From CAVSLM01 sp963728895 (GTDB taxonomy: Bacteria; Pseudomonadota; Gammaproteobacteria; JBBQDK01): a stretch of DNA of 64,000 nt. A model generated the notes under the pieces. The model saw only the letters and a list, made by a program, of their open reading frames with translations. It did no database searches and was not told where the DNA came from. A program made the translations under genes and the position numbers. Positions 16,857 through 26,137 of this stretch are shown here, piece after piece. The stretch spans positions 186,001 through 250,000 of the forward strand of contig CAVSLM010000002.1 of the NCBI GenBank assembly GCA_963728895.1, in the 5' to 3' direction. The stretch's first letter is position 1, and every line of letters begins with the position of its first letter.

Positions 16857-18125
16857 TCAGCTGCGCGAGCGGAATTCCTTGGATTGCAGCCCGTGCTTCT
16901 TCAGCAGGGTCTGCAGATGCGAGCGGTTCATTTCAATGCGGCGCGCGAGCTCTGCAACCTTGCCGCCAACCTCCTGCAGGCCACGTTTCAGGAAAGCCTT
17001 CTCGGCCTCGTCGCTGGCGATACGTTTGAGCTCGGTCAGGGAGCGGTTGGCATTCGCGTCCTTGCTTTGCGATGCATCCTCCTCCTGGCTCGCGCTCTTC
17101 ACGGGCCGCAGCGGCTCGGGCAGATGCTCGAAGTCCGCGGTGTCGCCGGCAAGGCAGGAGATGCGGAAGATCAGATTGCGCAGCTCACGGATGTTGCCCG
17201 GGTACTCGTAATCCATCAGGAAGCCCTTCAGCCGGCGCGACAGCTTCACGGGCCGCCGCGCGAGCTTCTCCGCCGCCTCGTCGGTGAAGAACTCGATCAG
17301 CAGCGGAATTTCGTCGCGGCGCTCGCGCAGTGCCGGCAGACTCACATGGATAACGCTCAGGCGGTAGTACAGGTCTTCTCGGAAAGTGCCCTCCAGGCTC
17401 ATCTGGCGCAGATTCTTGTTGGTCGCAGCGACGATGCGGGTATCGACGCTGATGACCTGGTCCGAGCCCACACGCTGGATCTCCGCCGACTGCAGCACGC
17501 GCAGCAGCTTGACCTGTCCCTGCAGCGGCAGCTCGCCGATCTCGTCCAGGAAGATGGTGCCCTTGTGCGCGGTCTCGAACTTGCCGGCGCGATCGCTGGT
17601 CGCTCCGGTGAAGGCGCCGCGCCGATGCCCGAACAGCTCCGACTCCAGCAGGTTGTCGGGTATGGCGCCGCAGTTGACGGAGATGTAGGGCTTGTCCGCG
17701 CGCCGCCCGTTGGCATGGATGACCTTGGCCAGCAGTTCCTTGCCGGTGCCGCTCTCGCCGTCGATCAGCACCGGCAGATCGGTCGGTGCGGCCTTCTCGG
17801 CGATCTCCAGTGCTTCGAGCAGCTTGGGGCTTTCGCCGAACACGCCCTCGAACACGAAGCTGCGACCGACCAGCGCCTGGCGGCGTTGTGCCGCGCTCAT
17901 GCGCGCGGCGGACTTCTTCGCGGTCGAGGCGGTGATGAAGCGCTCCTTGTGCGAAAGGCGCATGACCTCCTCGCGCAGTGCGCTGCACTGGTTGAGCAGC
18001 TTCTGGATCTCGGGACGCTCGAGGTGCGACGCCCAGCGCAGCGTGGATCGCAGGATCTCGATCTTCTCGATCAGACCGCCGTAGGAAACTGCGGCCGGTG
18101 CGGCTTCGGGTTCGAGGAGTTTCAT
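16857..18125 (-). CDS. Sigma-54-dependent transcriptional activator
   Basis: A 422-residue bacterial enhancer-binding protein. A short N-terminal region (about 90 residues, helical, no recognisable receiver, GAF or PAS domain) precedes the AAA+ domain. That domain shows Walker A GESGTGKE (about residue 118), the sigma-54-contacting GAFTGA loop (about 168), Walker B GTIFLDEIGEL and the arginine-finger region FREDLYYRLSVI. A C-terminal Fis-like helix-turn-helix follows (VAELARRIEMNRSHLQTLL). Its ATG overlaps the exporter stop by one base (TGATG), so it is co-translated with the secretion genes. With two sigma-54 promoters at the peptide genes next door it is the obvious activator; the input signal is unknown. 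Confidence 0.93.
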   Translation of the reverse strand: MKLLEPEAAPAAVSYGGLIEKIEILRSTLRWASHLERPEIQKLLNQCSALREEVMRLSHKERFITASTAKKSAARMSAAQRRQALVGRSFVFEGVFGESPKLLEALEIAEKAAPTDLPVLIDGESGTGKELLAKVIHANGRRADKPYISVNCGAIPDNLLESELFGHRRGAFTGATSDRAGKFETAHKGTIFLDEIGELPLQGQVKLLRVLQSAEIQRVGSDQVISVDTRIVAATNKNLRQMSLEGTFREDLYYRLSVIHVSLPALRERRDEIPLLIEFFTDEAAEKLARRPVKLSRRLKGFLMDYEYPGNIRELRNLIFRISCLAGDTADFEHLPEPLRPVKSASQEEDASQSKDANANRSLTELKRIASDEAEKAFLKRGLQEVGGKVAELARRIEMNRSHLQTLLKKHGLQSKEFRSRS

Positions 18126-21100
18126 CAGGCGCTCGCAATCTGCTTCTGTACCAGCTGATAGTACATTCCCTTCTTGTCCACCAGCTCCTCGTGCCGCCCC
18201 TGCTCGACGACGGCGCCGTTGTAGAGCACCAGAATCTTGTCGGCGCGCATGATGGTGCTCAGGCGGTGGGCAATGACGATGGCGGTACGCCCCTGCAGGA
18301 TGGCGTGCATGTTTCGCAGGATGTTGCCTTCCGACTGGGTATCCAGTGCGGAAGTGGCCTCATCGAATATCAGCAGGCGCGGATCGTGATAGAGCGCGCG
18401 GGCGATGCACAGGCGCTGCAGCTGTCCGCCCGAGAGCCCCACGCCGCGCTCGCCCACCACCTGTTCGTAGCCGAGCGGCAGCTTGCTGATGAAGCCGTGG
18501 GCGTCGGCGAGCTTCGCCACCTCGACGATGCGGCGACGCTCCGGATTGTCGTCGCCGCTGGCGATGTTCTCGGCGATGGAGCCGGAGAACAGCAGATTGG
18601 ACTGCATGACGTAGCCGACCTGCGCACGGTAGTATTCCTTGTCGATCACCGACAGGTCGTAGCCGTCGATCAGGATGCGGCCCTCGTTGGGTGCATAGAA
18701 ACCGACCAGCAGCTTGGCGAGCGTGGTCTTGCCCGATCCGCTCTGCCCCACGATGGCGACCAGCTCGCCGGACTTCACCTCGAAGCTGATGTTCTCCAGC
18801 ACGTAGGGGGTTTCGTTGCCCCCGTAGCGGAAATACAGATTCTCCACCGCCAGGTCGCCCTGCAGGTCGGGCAGCACCACGCGCGAGGCCAGTTCCTCGG
18901 GCTTCTGCTCCGGCGGCATGTCGAGGATATCGCCCAGGCGTTCCATGGCGACGCCGGCCTCGTTGACCCGGTTCCACAGACTGACCAGGCCCATCAGCGG
19001 CGCCAGCACGCTGCCCATCAGGGCGTTGAACGCCACCAGCTGGCCGATGGTGAGCTCCTGCGCCAGCACCAGGTCGGCACCCATCCACAATACGGCGATG
19101 GTGGTCGCGGCGCTCATCAGCTGGCCGGTGACACCGACCATGATGTTGAAGCGCTGTGCCTGGTATTGAACGTTCAGGGCGTTGACGTATTTCTTCTCCC
19201 ACTTGAGGCGCATCGGCCGCTCGATGCCCATGCCCTTTACGGTCTCGGCGCCGCCGATGATTTCCATCAGCGTGCTCTCCGAATCGGTGGTGGCCGCGAA
19301 CACCTCCCGCGCATAGCGCTTCAGGCGCGGCGTGACCGTCACCGTCAGCACCAGCACCGGAATCACGAACGCCACCAGCACCACGGTCATCTTCACGCTG
19401 TAGAGAAACAGGATGGTGAAGTAGATGAACACCATCAGCAGATTGAGCACGGTGGTCACCGTGGACTCGGTGAGGAACGAGCGGATGGTCTGGTTTTCCT
19501 GAAAGCGCGCGAATATGTCGCCGGTCTTGCGCTTGGCGAAGAAGCTCATGGGCAGCGACAGCGCGTGCTTCAGGAACTGCGACATCATGGAGAAATCCAT
19601 GTTGCGGATCATGAAGTTCGACAGACCCGCACGCATCGCGGAGGTGAACTGGGTGAACACGGTGGTGATCACCAGCCCGGCAATGAGCACATGCAGCAGC
19701 GAGACGTTCTGGTGCACGATCACCCGGTCGAGAATGTGCTGGATGATCACCGGCGGTGCCACGCCCAGCACCTGGATGATGAAGGTGGAGAGGAACAGGT
19801 GCGCGAGGATCTTGCGGTAGGGCTTGAGGTAGCCGGCGAAGCGCACCCAGGGCGAGCGCGTCGCGGCAAGCTGCACCATGTCCTGCCCGGGGGTGAACAG
19901 CAGGCACGTCCCGGTCCAGCCCCGGTCGAACTCCTCCACCGTCATCTTGCGGAAACCCGGGCCGGGGTCCGCCACCCATACGTGATCCTTGGACAGGCCG
20001 TAGACGATGACGTAGTGATAGCCTTCCCAGTGGGCGATCAACGGCAGGTCGAAACCGAGCAGCGCCTGATAGGTGCACTGTACGCCGCGGGTGGTGAAGC
20101 CCAGCGATTCGCCGACGCGCGCCAGGCTCTCCAGCGTCGCGCCCTGGGTGGTGACGTTGGCCAGCTCGCGCAGCTTGCCGAGCGTCATGGGTATGCCGTA
20201 ATGCTTGCAGATCATCGCCAGGCAGGCCGCGCCGCAGTCCATCTCCTCGGCCTGCTCCACCAGCGGGAAGCGGCGGATGATCTTCTCGCCCTGCCGCGGC
20301 TTGGAGCCGAGGTCGAGCAGCACCGGGCGGCTGCGGCGCTCGGCGAGCTTCTTCTGGCGCTGCAGCTCGCGCTCGGTGAAACGGATGCGCTCCTCGAGCA
20401 CCTCGCGCAGGCGCGGGTTGCGCTCGAGGATGAAGTGCACCGTCTTCTCGGGCACCACCAGCAGTACCACGTCGGTCTCGGCCACGGCGCTGGCCTGCTG
20501 TTCCTGGCGCAGCAGGCAGGCCTTTTCGCCGAACACCTCGCCCTGTTCCAGGGTCGCGAGCGGAAACTCGGTGTCGCCCTCCTTGCGCAGCAGCCGCACC
20601 CGACCCTGGCGCACCACGTACAGGCGCCGGTCCTCGGTGGAGTCCTGCTCGAGGATGACGCGCTCGGCCTTGACGCGTTTGATACCGACGCTGCGGATGT
20701 ACTCTTCGATCTCCTTCTGCTTCACCTTGCCGCGCAGGTCGAACAGCCGCGTGACGAAACCGCCCGCGGAGCTGATGGCGACGTAGCTGGCAACGAAGGT
20801 ATGGGCGTCGGGATTGGCGTCGAGAATCGGCGCGAACAGGTCCCGGGGAAAGAACAGCAGCTCGGTCTTGGCCGAGGCGCGCACCGACGCCTCGTGGCGG
20901 GTGCTCTTCAGCATGGCGATCTCGGCGAACACCTCGCCCTGCTTGCGCAGCCCCATGCTGACTTCCTTGCCGCGCTCCTCGGCAAACAGCCGCACCATGC
21001 CGGAGCGGATCACGTACAGACCGTCGCTGCGCTCGCCGGCGTTGCAGATCGTGTCGCCGAAGTCGTAGGTCTTGAGCTCGGCGTGGTTGCCCAGCACCTC

Positions 21101-21205
21101 GAGCTCGGCGGGCTGGAAGGCGGAAAAGATCTCCACTCCTGCCAGGAAATCGGCGATCGATTCGGTGCTAACGGCCACGGTACGCTCCGCACCGCGACAG
21201 ACCAC
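18125..21205 (-). CDS. C39-peptidase ABC exporter with two N-terminal cNMP-binding domains
   Basis: A 1026-residue peptide exporter. Two cyclic-nucleotide-binding-like domains (about residues 15-135 and 165-290, with GDTICNAGERSDGLYVIRSG and GEVFGEKACLL) come first. The C39 peptidase domain has its Cys in EEMDCGAACLAM (about 322), His in GYHYVIVYG (about 395) and Asp in WVADPGPGF. Six transmembrane helices and an ATPase domain follow, with Walker A GQSGSGKTT (about 817), signature LSGGQLQR and Walker B LLIFDEATSALD. All catalytic residues are present, so it should cut the leaders after GG and export the cores. A GTG at 21205 is used as start; a GTG 27 bases downstream (VAVSTES) is possible. 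Confidence 0.93.
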   Translation of the reverse strand: MVCRGAERTVAVSTESIADFLAGVEIFSAFQPAELEVLGNHAELKTYDFGDTICNAGERSDGLYVIRSGMVRLFAEERGKEVSMGLRKQGEVFAEIAMLKSTRHEASVRASAKTELLFFPRDLFAPILDANPDAHTFVASYVAISSAGGFVTRLFDLRGKVKQKEIEEYIRSVGIKRVKAERVILEQDSTEDRRLYVVRQGRVRLLRKEGDTEFPLATLEQGEVFGEKACLLRQEQQASAVAETDVVLLVVPEKTVHFILERNPRLREVLEERIRFTERELQRQKKLAERRSRPVLLDLGSKPRQGEKIIRRFPLVEQAEEMDCGAACLAMICKHYGIPMTLGKLRELANVTTQGATLESLARVGESLGFTTRGVQCTYQALLGFDLPLIAHWEGYHYVIVYGLSKDHVWVADPGPGFRKMTVEEFDRGWTGTCLLFTPGQDMVQLAATRSPWVRFAGYLKPYRKILAHLFLSTFIIQVLGVAPPVIIQHILDRVIVHQNVSLLHVLIAGLVITTVFTQFTSAMRAGLSNFMIRNMDFSMMSQFLKHALSLPMSFFAKRKTGDIFARFQENQTIRSFLTESTVTTVLNLLMVFIYFTILFLYSVKMTVVLVAFVIPVLVLTVTVTPRLKRYAREVFAATTDSESTLMEIIGGAETVKGMGIERPMRLKWEKKYVNALNVQYQAQRFNIMVGVTGQLMSAATTIAVLWMGADLVLAQELTIGQLVAFNALMGSVLAPLMGLVSLWNRVNEAGVAMERLGDILDMPPEQKPEELASRVVLPDLQGDLAVENLYFRYGGNETPYVLENISFEVKSGELVAIVGQSGSGKTTLAKLLVGFYAPNEGRILIDGYDLSVIDKEYYRAQVGYVMQSNLLFSGSIAENIASGDDNPERRRIVEVAKLADAHGFISKLPLGYEQVVGERGVGLSGGQLQRLCIARALYHDPRLLIFDEATSALDTQSEGNILRNMHAILQGRTAIVIAHRLSTIMRADKILVLYNGAVVEQGRHEELVDKKGMYYQLVQKQIASA

Positions 21206-21237
21206 GACCGCTCACCGGCACGTAGCGTCTGCGCGGT

Positions 21238-21987
21238 TCACAAGACTTCAATGGAGTGCTCCTGCAGCCGTGCCTTCAGCCATTCATCGCGCAGCAGCCT
21301 GCGCACCTCGGACCTGGTTTCCTCATCGAGATGGGCGGAGATTCGCGTGTTGACGGCAAAGATCTCGAAGGAGTCGCCCGCCGAGGCGAACGGACCCACC
21401 AGCTCGCCTTCCGCGGCATTGAACACCTTGGCCTCATGCTCCGCCGGCAGCGTGCCGCGCAGGATCTTGCCGACGTAGCCCCCGGCGCTGGCGGTGTCGG
21501 AGATCGAGTGCTCGCGCGCCAGCTCCGGGAACATGTCCGGCTCCTCTTCGAGCAGCGACATCAGCTCCTTCGCCTTGCCTTCGGAATCGACCATGATGTG
21601 GCTGAGCTCGATGCTTTCGAACTTCGGCGAGTGCAGGCTGAAGTACTCCTGGATCGCCGCATCGCTGCAGACCTCCTCCATCATTTTTTCGTGATAGAGC
21701 ATCTCGACGATGAAGTTTTCGAACTCCTCCAGGCTCACGCCCATGGCATCGAGATAGCGGTTCATATCGGCGGCGCGATGCAGACCCCGCACCCGCCGCA
21801 GCTGGTCGGCGCGCTCCTGGATCTCCTCGGGAGTGACCCGGATGCCGTGCTTTTTGGCCGCACGCACGGTGAGCTTGTCCTTGATGATATCCTCCATGAG
21901 CCCATCGTAGTGCCCGGTCAGCTTCAGCTGTCTGACGAAATCCTCGGCACTGAAAGGCTCGTCGTCGATACGTACCAGGTCTGTCAT
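21238..21987 (-). CDS. Parvulin-type peptidyl-prolyl isomerase, cytoplasmic
   Basis: A 249-residue SurA/PpiC-like protein without signal peptide or membrane helix. The N-terminal helical chaperone-like part (MTDLVRIDDEPFSAEDFVRQ) leads to a parvulin domain with ELSHIMVDSEGKAKELMSLL, LAREHSISDTASAGGYVGKI and LVGPFASAGDSFEIFAV. Located between the exporter and the HlyD-type genes, it is a candidate foldase or escort for the peptide precursors before export. HlyD-PpiC-exporter combinations are known in other bacteria, especially cyanobacteria. It lies 32 bp upstream of the exporter start. Confidence 0.85.
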   Translation of the reverse strand: MTDLVRIDDEPFSAEDFVRQLKLTGHYDGLMEDIIKDKLTVRAAKKHGIRVTPEEIQERADQLRRVRGLHRAADMNRYLDAMGVSLEEFENFIVEMLYHEKMMEEVCSDAAIQEYFSLHSPKFESIELSHIMVDSEGKAKELMSLLEEEPDMFPELAREHSISDTASAGGYVGKILRGTLPAEHEAKVFNAAEGELVGPFASAGDSFEIFAVNTRISAHLDEETRSEVRRLLRDEWLKARLQEHSIEVL

Positions 21988-22036
21988 CTGCCCTCCTGTT
22001 CTCCTTCCGCGTCGCCGGCGCCGCGGTCGCGAGCGG

Positions 22037-23413
22037 TTATTCGTTCACGTTGCGCAGCGGATCGAGCGCCAGATCGATCAGGCGCCGCTGGCGCACCACG
22101 ATCTCCGCCACCGCCTCCATGCCGAAGCGCAGCGGATAGCGCTCGCCGCCGACCTCGAAGTAGTCGCGGTCCAGGCTCACATGCCCCTTGTACACCAGCC
22201 CGCCGCCCTGTTGCGATGAGGGCTGGGTGGAGGGCGAGATGTACTCCAGCGTGCCGTCGATGAAGCCGTAGCGCTGATAGGGAAAGGCGCTGAATTTCAG
22301 CTTCACCGGCAGGCCCTCGTGCAGAAAACCGCGGTCGCGCTCCTGGATCTCCACCTTGAGCACGGCGCGGGCGCCGGCCGGGGCGATGCTGGCAATCGGG
22401 GTGTTGGCCTGGATCTTGTCGCCGGCCTGGGTGAAAGTCACCTGGGTCAGAACACCCGAAACGGGTGCGAGCACCTTGAGAAAGTTCTCCTCGTCGATAT
22501 TCTCGAACTTGATGCGCGAGGCGGCCTCGGCGGCAAGCTTGGCACCCCGTAGCTTGAGATCCAGGCGCTTCTGCTCGCGATCCATGTCGTCGAGCAGTTG
22601 CTGGTGCTGGATGCGCAGCTCGGTCAGCTTGCGGTCGCTTCCCTCCAGATCGGCCTTGGCTTTCGCATATTCCTCGCTCAGCTGGAAGTCGAGCTCGCCG
22701 AGCCGCGCCTCGGCCAGGCGATAGTTGCTCTCCGCCGCCGTGTATTCGTCGCGCTTGGCGTCAACCTGGTTCTTCGACACTCCGCCGCCCCCGGGCTGGG
22801 CAAACAGCCTCTGGAACTTGCCGAGCTCGCGCTGCGCACTGTCGCGGGCGAGCCGCGCCTTCTCGAGGTTGCCCCGCGCCTCCTCGACCTTGGCCTTCTG
22901 GGACTCGGCGAGCTTGGACAAGCCCTCGGAGACGCGCTTGGCATTGAGCTTCTCGGCAGTGGCGATCTCCTCCGCCAGCGACTGCGCCTGGCGCTCCATG
23001 AGCGCGCGCTTCTGCGGATACTCGCGGTGCTCCTGTTCCACCTCGGCAAGCTTGAGCTGCGCCTCCATGGCGTCGGTTGCGGCCTGGATGGCGCCGCGTG
23101 CATTGAGCCGCGCCAGCACGTCGCCGGCCGTGACCGGCAGCCCCTCGGCGATGTAGAGATCGACCAGCTCGCCGTCGATGGGCGCATACACGCGCCGCAC
23201 GTCCTGCTCGGGACCCAGCGTCCCCGGCGCACTCACGATGACGTCGGCACGACCGATGAACGACCATGCGATTCCTGCGATCAGCAACGCAAAAATCGCC
23301 AGGATGCTGGAGCGGATCAGCTGCGACGGTTCCGAATACAATATGGAAATGCCTTCGGCGCTGTGGTCCTCGAGAGCCGCCGACAGGCTCTTGCGTTCCC
23401 GTTCTTCCGTCAT
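22037..23413 (-). CDS. HlyD-family membrane fusion protein of the peptide exporter
   Basis: A 458-residue type I secretion adaptor. One transmembrane helix near the N-terminus (IRSSILAIFALLIAGIAWSF) is followed by the split lipoyl/barrel domain (VSAPGTLGPEQDVRRVYAPI, APVSGVLTQVTFTQAGDKIQ) around a long coiled coil (about residues 110-290). The last part holds a beta-barrel and ends with VVRQRRLIDLALDPLR. It should bridge the C39 exporter and the NodT/TolC-like outer-membrane protein across the periplasm. It lies between the FHA protein and the foldase genes, each within about 50 bp. Confidence 0.92.
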   Translation of the reverse strand: MTEERERKSLSAALEDHSAEGISILYSEPSQLIRSSILAIFALLIAGIAWSFIGRADVIVSAPGTLGPEQDVRRVYAPIDGELVDLYIAEGLPVTAGDVLARLNARGAIQAATDAMEAQLKLAEVEQEHREYPQKRALMERQAQSLAEEIATAEKLNAKRVSEGLSKLAESQKAKVEEARGNLEKARLARDSAQRELGKFQRLFAQPGGGGVSKNQVDAKRDEYTAAESNYRLAEARLGELDFQLSEEYAKAKADLEGSDRKLTELRIQHQQLLDDMDREQKRLDLKLRGAKLAAEAASRIKFENIDEENFLKVLAPVSGVLTQVTFTQAGDKIQANTPIASIAPAGARAVLKVEIQERDRGFLHEGLPVKLKFSAFPYQRYGFIDGTLEYISPSTQPSSQQGGGLVYKGHVSLDRDYFEVGGERYPLRFGMEAVAEIVVRQRRLIDLALDPLRNVNE

Positions 23414-23455
23414 CGAGCTCCCGATCCAGACCAGCGGCGCTTTCCCGCCGCTGCC

Positions 23456-25978
23456 TCAGTGTGACGATTCCCCCCGGGCACCGGCCGGTTCGCGATCCGC
23501 CTGCGGGTCGGGAAGCAAGTGAAGTTTAGCTTCCAGCAGGGACGGCTCCAACACCATGCTGAGCTCGGTCAACCCGCGGCGCTGCAAAGCCACCTCGTCG
23601 TGCACCGCCCGGGCCAGGTGCTGCCAGGGCTGGGGCGGCTCCATCTGCAGCAGGCGGTAGGCCTGCAGTCCCTGGGCGACCGCCTGATGCGCCGCCGTGA
23701 GCAACCGCGCCTGGCGCTGGAAGGTGTCCGAGACACGCGCCTCCAGGCGATGCAGGCCGCGGATACCGCCGTTCGCCACATAGGTGTCCCAGTCCTTGCG
23801 GGCGCGCTCCAGCGCCTCGCCAGCCTGCGCCAGCACCTGTTGTTTCTGCTGTTCGAACTCGCCCGCGGCGCTCTTCGCGAACCAGGCGTCGTGCGCCGGA
23901 TCCAGCGAGCTGTAGAACGCCAGCAGGCGTGCCTGGTAGTCGGGCGAGCCCTTGGCCCGCTGCACGGCGCGAAAGTCGGCGAGGACCGCGGCGTTGTGCG
24001 CCTGCTGGGGCTGCACGGCCTGCTTCCAGGGTCCCTGCGCGAGCTGCCGCAGCAACGCCTCGGCACGATCGAAGTCACCCGCCCTCCAGGCCTCCTCCGC
24101 CTGCCGGTACTGCGCGAGAACATCGGGACCCGGTAATGTCCCGGCGCGCAGCGCCGCCGCGCGCTCCTGGAACGGGGGTGTCGCGAACTTGAGTCCGTCC
24201 ATCACCTGCGCCGCCTCGAACACGCGCCCGGCATCCAGAGAGTGCTTCACCGCCTCGTAGCGCACCAGGTCCTGCTGTACCTGCTCGATCCCGTGGATGC
24301 GCGGATAGCGCCTGGCATAGTCCTCGAGCCTGGCATCGAGTCCGGACAGATCACCGCCGGCAAGCGCGGCGCGCACCTCGGACTGCAGCCGCGCCATTGC
24401 CGGCAGGTACAGCGAGGCGTCGCTCTGCAGGCTGCGCAAATGGCTGAACAGCTCGGTGCTGAGCTCGCCGAACTCCGGCACCTGCTGGGCGATATCGAGC
24501 TGCGTGCCGCGGTGTCCCTTCTTGTCGGCGTCCCACCACTCGAGGAGGTCATCGATGCGCGCTTCGTCGCGAAACAGCACCAGGGGAGCGCCCGGGCCAC
24601 CGCGCTCGGTGACATGCGCCTCGAGATCCGTGATCCAGCCGAGCAGCGCCAGTGCCTCCTCGGCGCTCGGCAGCCGGCCCGCCAGATCGTGCGCCTGCTG
24701 CAGCGTGGCGCGGGCCGCGGCAAAGTCCTCGCGCTGCACCGCTGCCATCCACTGGGGCACCGTCGCCTTCAGCACCGCCTCGCGGGCCAGGGTCTCGACG
24801 GCGCGCTTCGGACCATGCCGATCGAGATAGGCAACGGCCTGCCGTGCGCCGGTCTCGTACTGACCGGCATCCAGCAGGGCGCGAAGATCGCGCTCGGGTG
24901 CGCTCCTGTAGTACCAGAAGCCGATCCCGGTCGCCACCAGCACGAGCGCCGCGATCATCCAGCGCGTACGCCACGGCGAGGCTGTCGACTCTTCGGAAAT
25001 TGCGCCTTTCAGCTCGCGCAGCAACGCCCCCGCGCGTCCCGCCGCGCCCCAGCGCGGGGTGCGCCGCGCCTCGCCCGTGTCCTCGGCGGCTGCCGCCTCA
25101 CCGCCGTGCTCCGCGCCGGCGCGCGCCTCCTCCCCGGCGGCGTCGTCCGCGCAGAAGATGTCGAGGAACGAATTGGCAGCGCTCACGAAGGTGGTGCGCG
25201 TGACGTCCTCGACGGGCACCGGCACGGGTGCCGCATCCGGGAGCGGCAATGCATCGGTTCCGGTCGACTGGTCCGCTGCTTGCGCCTGCACCGCCGTCGC
25301 CGGTTCGCCGGGGCTCTCGATACGCACCCGGTAGGAAAAATGCTTGCCACCGAACGCCAGGGTGTCGCCGTTGCTGAGCGGCTGGGCATGCTCGTCGAGC
25401 CGCTCGCCGGACAGATAGGTGCCGTTGGTGCTGCCCAGGTCCTCGACGTACAGGCGCCCGTCGCGCTGGAACACGTGCGCATGGCGCCGCGATACGTAGC
25501 GCAGCTCGTCCGGAAACTGCTCGGCATAGCGCGACAGCACCTCGTCGGTCTTGGCGACCAGGAACGGAAACTGCGTCACCACGATGGGCTGCAGTCCGGA
25601 ATCGGTCTGCTCCGGACTCAGCACCAGCACGATGGGCGCCGGCGCGGCCTCGGTCGCCACGGTGCGGCTCGCCACCAGCAGCTCGGCCCGGTAGATGAGA
25701 TGACCCGCGAAGTTGATTTCGTCGCCGCGATGCAGCTTGAGCGGCTGGCGCTCCACGCGCGCGTCGTTGACGGTCGTGCCGTTCAGGCTGCCGACATCGG
25801 CTACATAGATGCTGCCGTCCTGCTCGAAAATGCGCGCATGGCGCCGCGACAGCTTGCCCGCGATCTCGGCCGGGTAGCCCGCAAACGGCTGCTCGTGGCG
25901 GCCGACCGCGAACAGACTGTCCTGAATGATGATGTCGCCCAGATCCGGGTGCGACACGGGCTTCAGAATGACTTGCAT
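23456..25978 (-). CDS. Double-FHA-domain membrane protein with large extracytoplasmic region
   Basis: An 840-residue protein. FHA domain 1 (about residues 1-95) has VGRHEQPFAG, KLSRRHARIF and DVGSLNGTTVND. FHA domain 2 (about 110-240) has YVSRRHAHVF, DLGSTNGTYL and GDTLAFGG, with the first strand less canonical (VAKTDEVL). An acidic/Ala-rich linker leads to one transmembrane helix (about 338-358) and some 480 residues of helical, repeat-like sequence outside. FHA domains bind phosphothreonine, so this protein probably reads the output of the nearby Hanks kinase and passes it to the secretion complex. The 42-bp gap to the HlyD gene supports an operon. I do not recognise the C-terminal region. 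Confidence 0.85.
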   Translation of the reverse strand: MQVILKPVSHPDLGDIIIQDSLFAVGRHEQPFAGYPAEIAGKLSRRHARIFEQDGSIYVADVGSLNGTTVNDARVERQPLKLHRGDEINFAGHLIYRAELLVASRTVATEAAPAPIVLVLSPEQTDSGLQPIVVTQFPFLVAKTDEVLSRYAEQFPDELRYVSRRHAHVFQRDGRLYVEDLGSTNGTYLSGERLDEHAQPLSNGDTLAFGGKHFSYRVRIESPGEPATAVQAQAADQSTGTDALPLPDAAPVPVPVEDVTRTTFVSAANSFLDIFCADDAAGEEARAGAEHGGEAAAAEDTGEARRTPRWGAAGRAGALLRELKGAISEESTASPWRTRWMIAALVLVATGIGFWYYRSAPERDLRALLDAGQYETGARQAVAYLDRHGPKRAVETLAREAVLKATVPQWMAAVQREDFAAARATLQQAHDLAGRLPSAEEALALLGWITDLEAHVTERGGPGAPLVLFRDEARIDDLLEWWDADKKGHRGTQLDIAQQVPEFGELSTELFSHLRSLQSDASLYLPAMARLQSEVRAALAGGDLSGLDARLEDYARRYPRIHGIEQVQQDLVRYEAVKHSLDAGRVFEAAQVMDGLKFATPPFQERAAALRAGTLPGPDVLAQYRQAEEAWRAGDFDRAEALLRQLAQGPWKQAVQPQQAHNAAVLADFRAVQRAKGSPDYQARLLAFYSSLDPAHDAWFAKSAAGEFEQQKQQVLAQAGEALERARKDWDTYVANGGIRGLHRLEARVSDTFQRQARLLTAAHQAVAQGLQAYRLLQMEPPQPWQHLARAVHDEVALQRRGLTELSMVLEPSLLEAKLHLLPDPQADREPAGARGESSH

Positions 25979-26137
25979 GGTGTTCCTTCGCTTGCCACCG
26001 CCAGGCGGCTCGGGCTGGCAGGGTTCCGGGCGCCGGCCGGGGCTGGCGTCGAATGGGCTCAACCCGGAACCTCGTGCCCGGTTCGGAGCCACCGGATCGA
26101 TCCGCTGCAACCTTGCACGGCCCCCGGACAGGGCGGC

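Noticed and set aside
18098..21478. Plus-strand open frame of 1126 codons opposite the exporter
   Set aside because: It mirrors the exporter gene exactly, is rich in His/Arg/Gln/Leu and shows no family motif; it is a high-GC antisense shadow.
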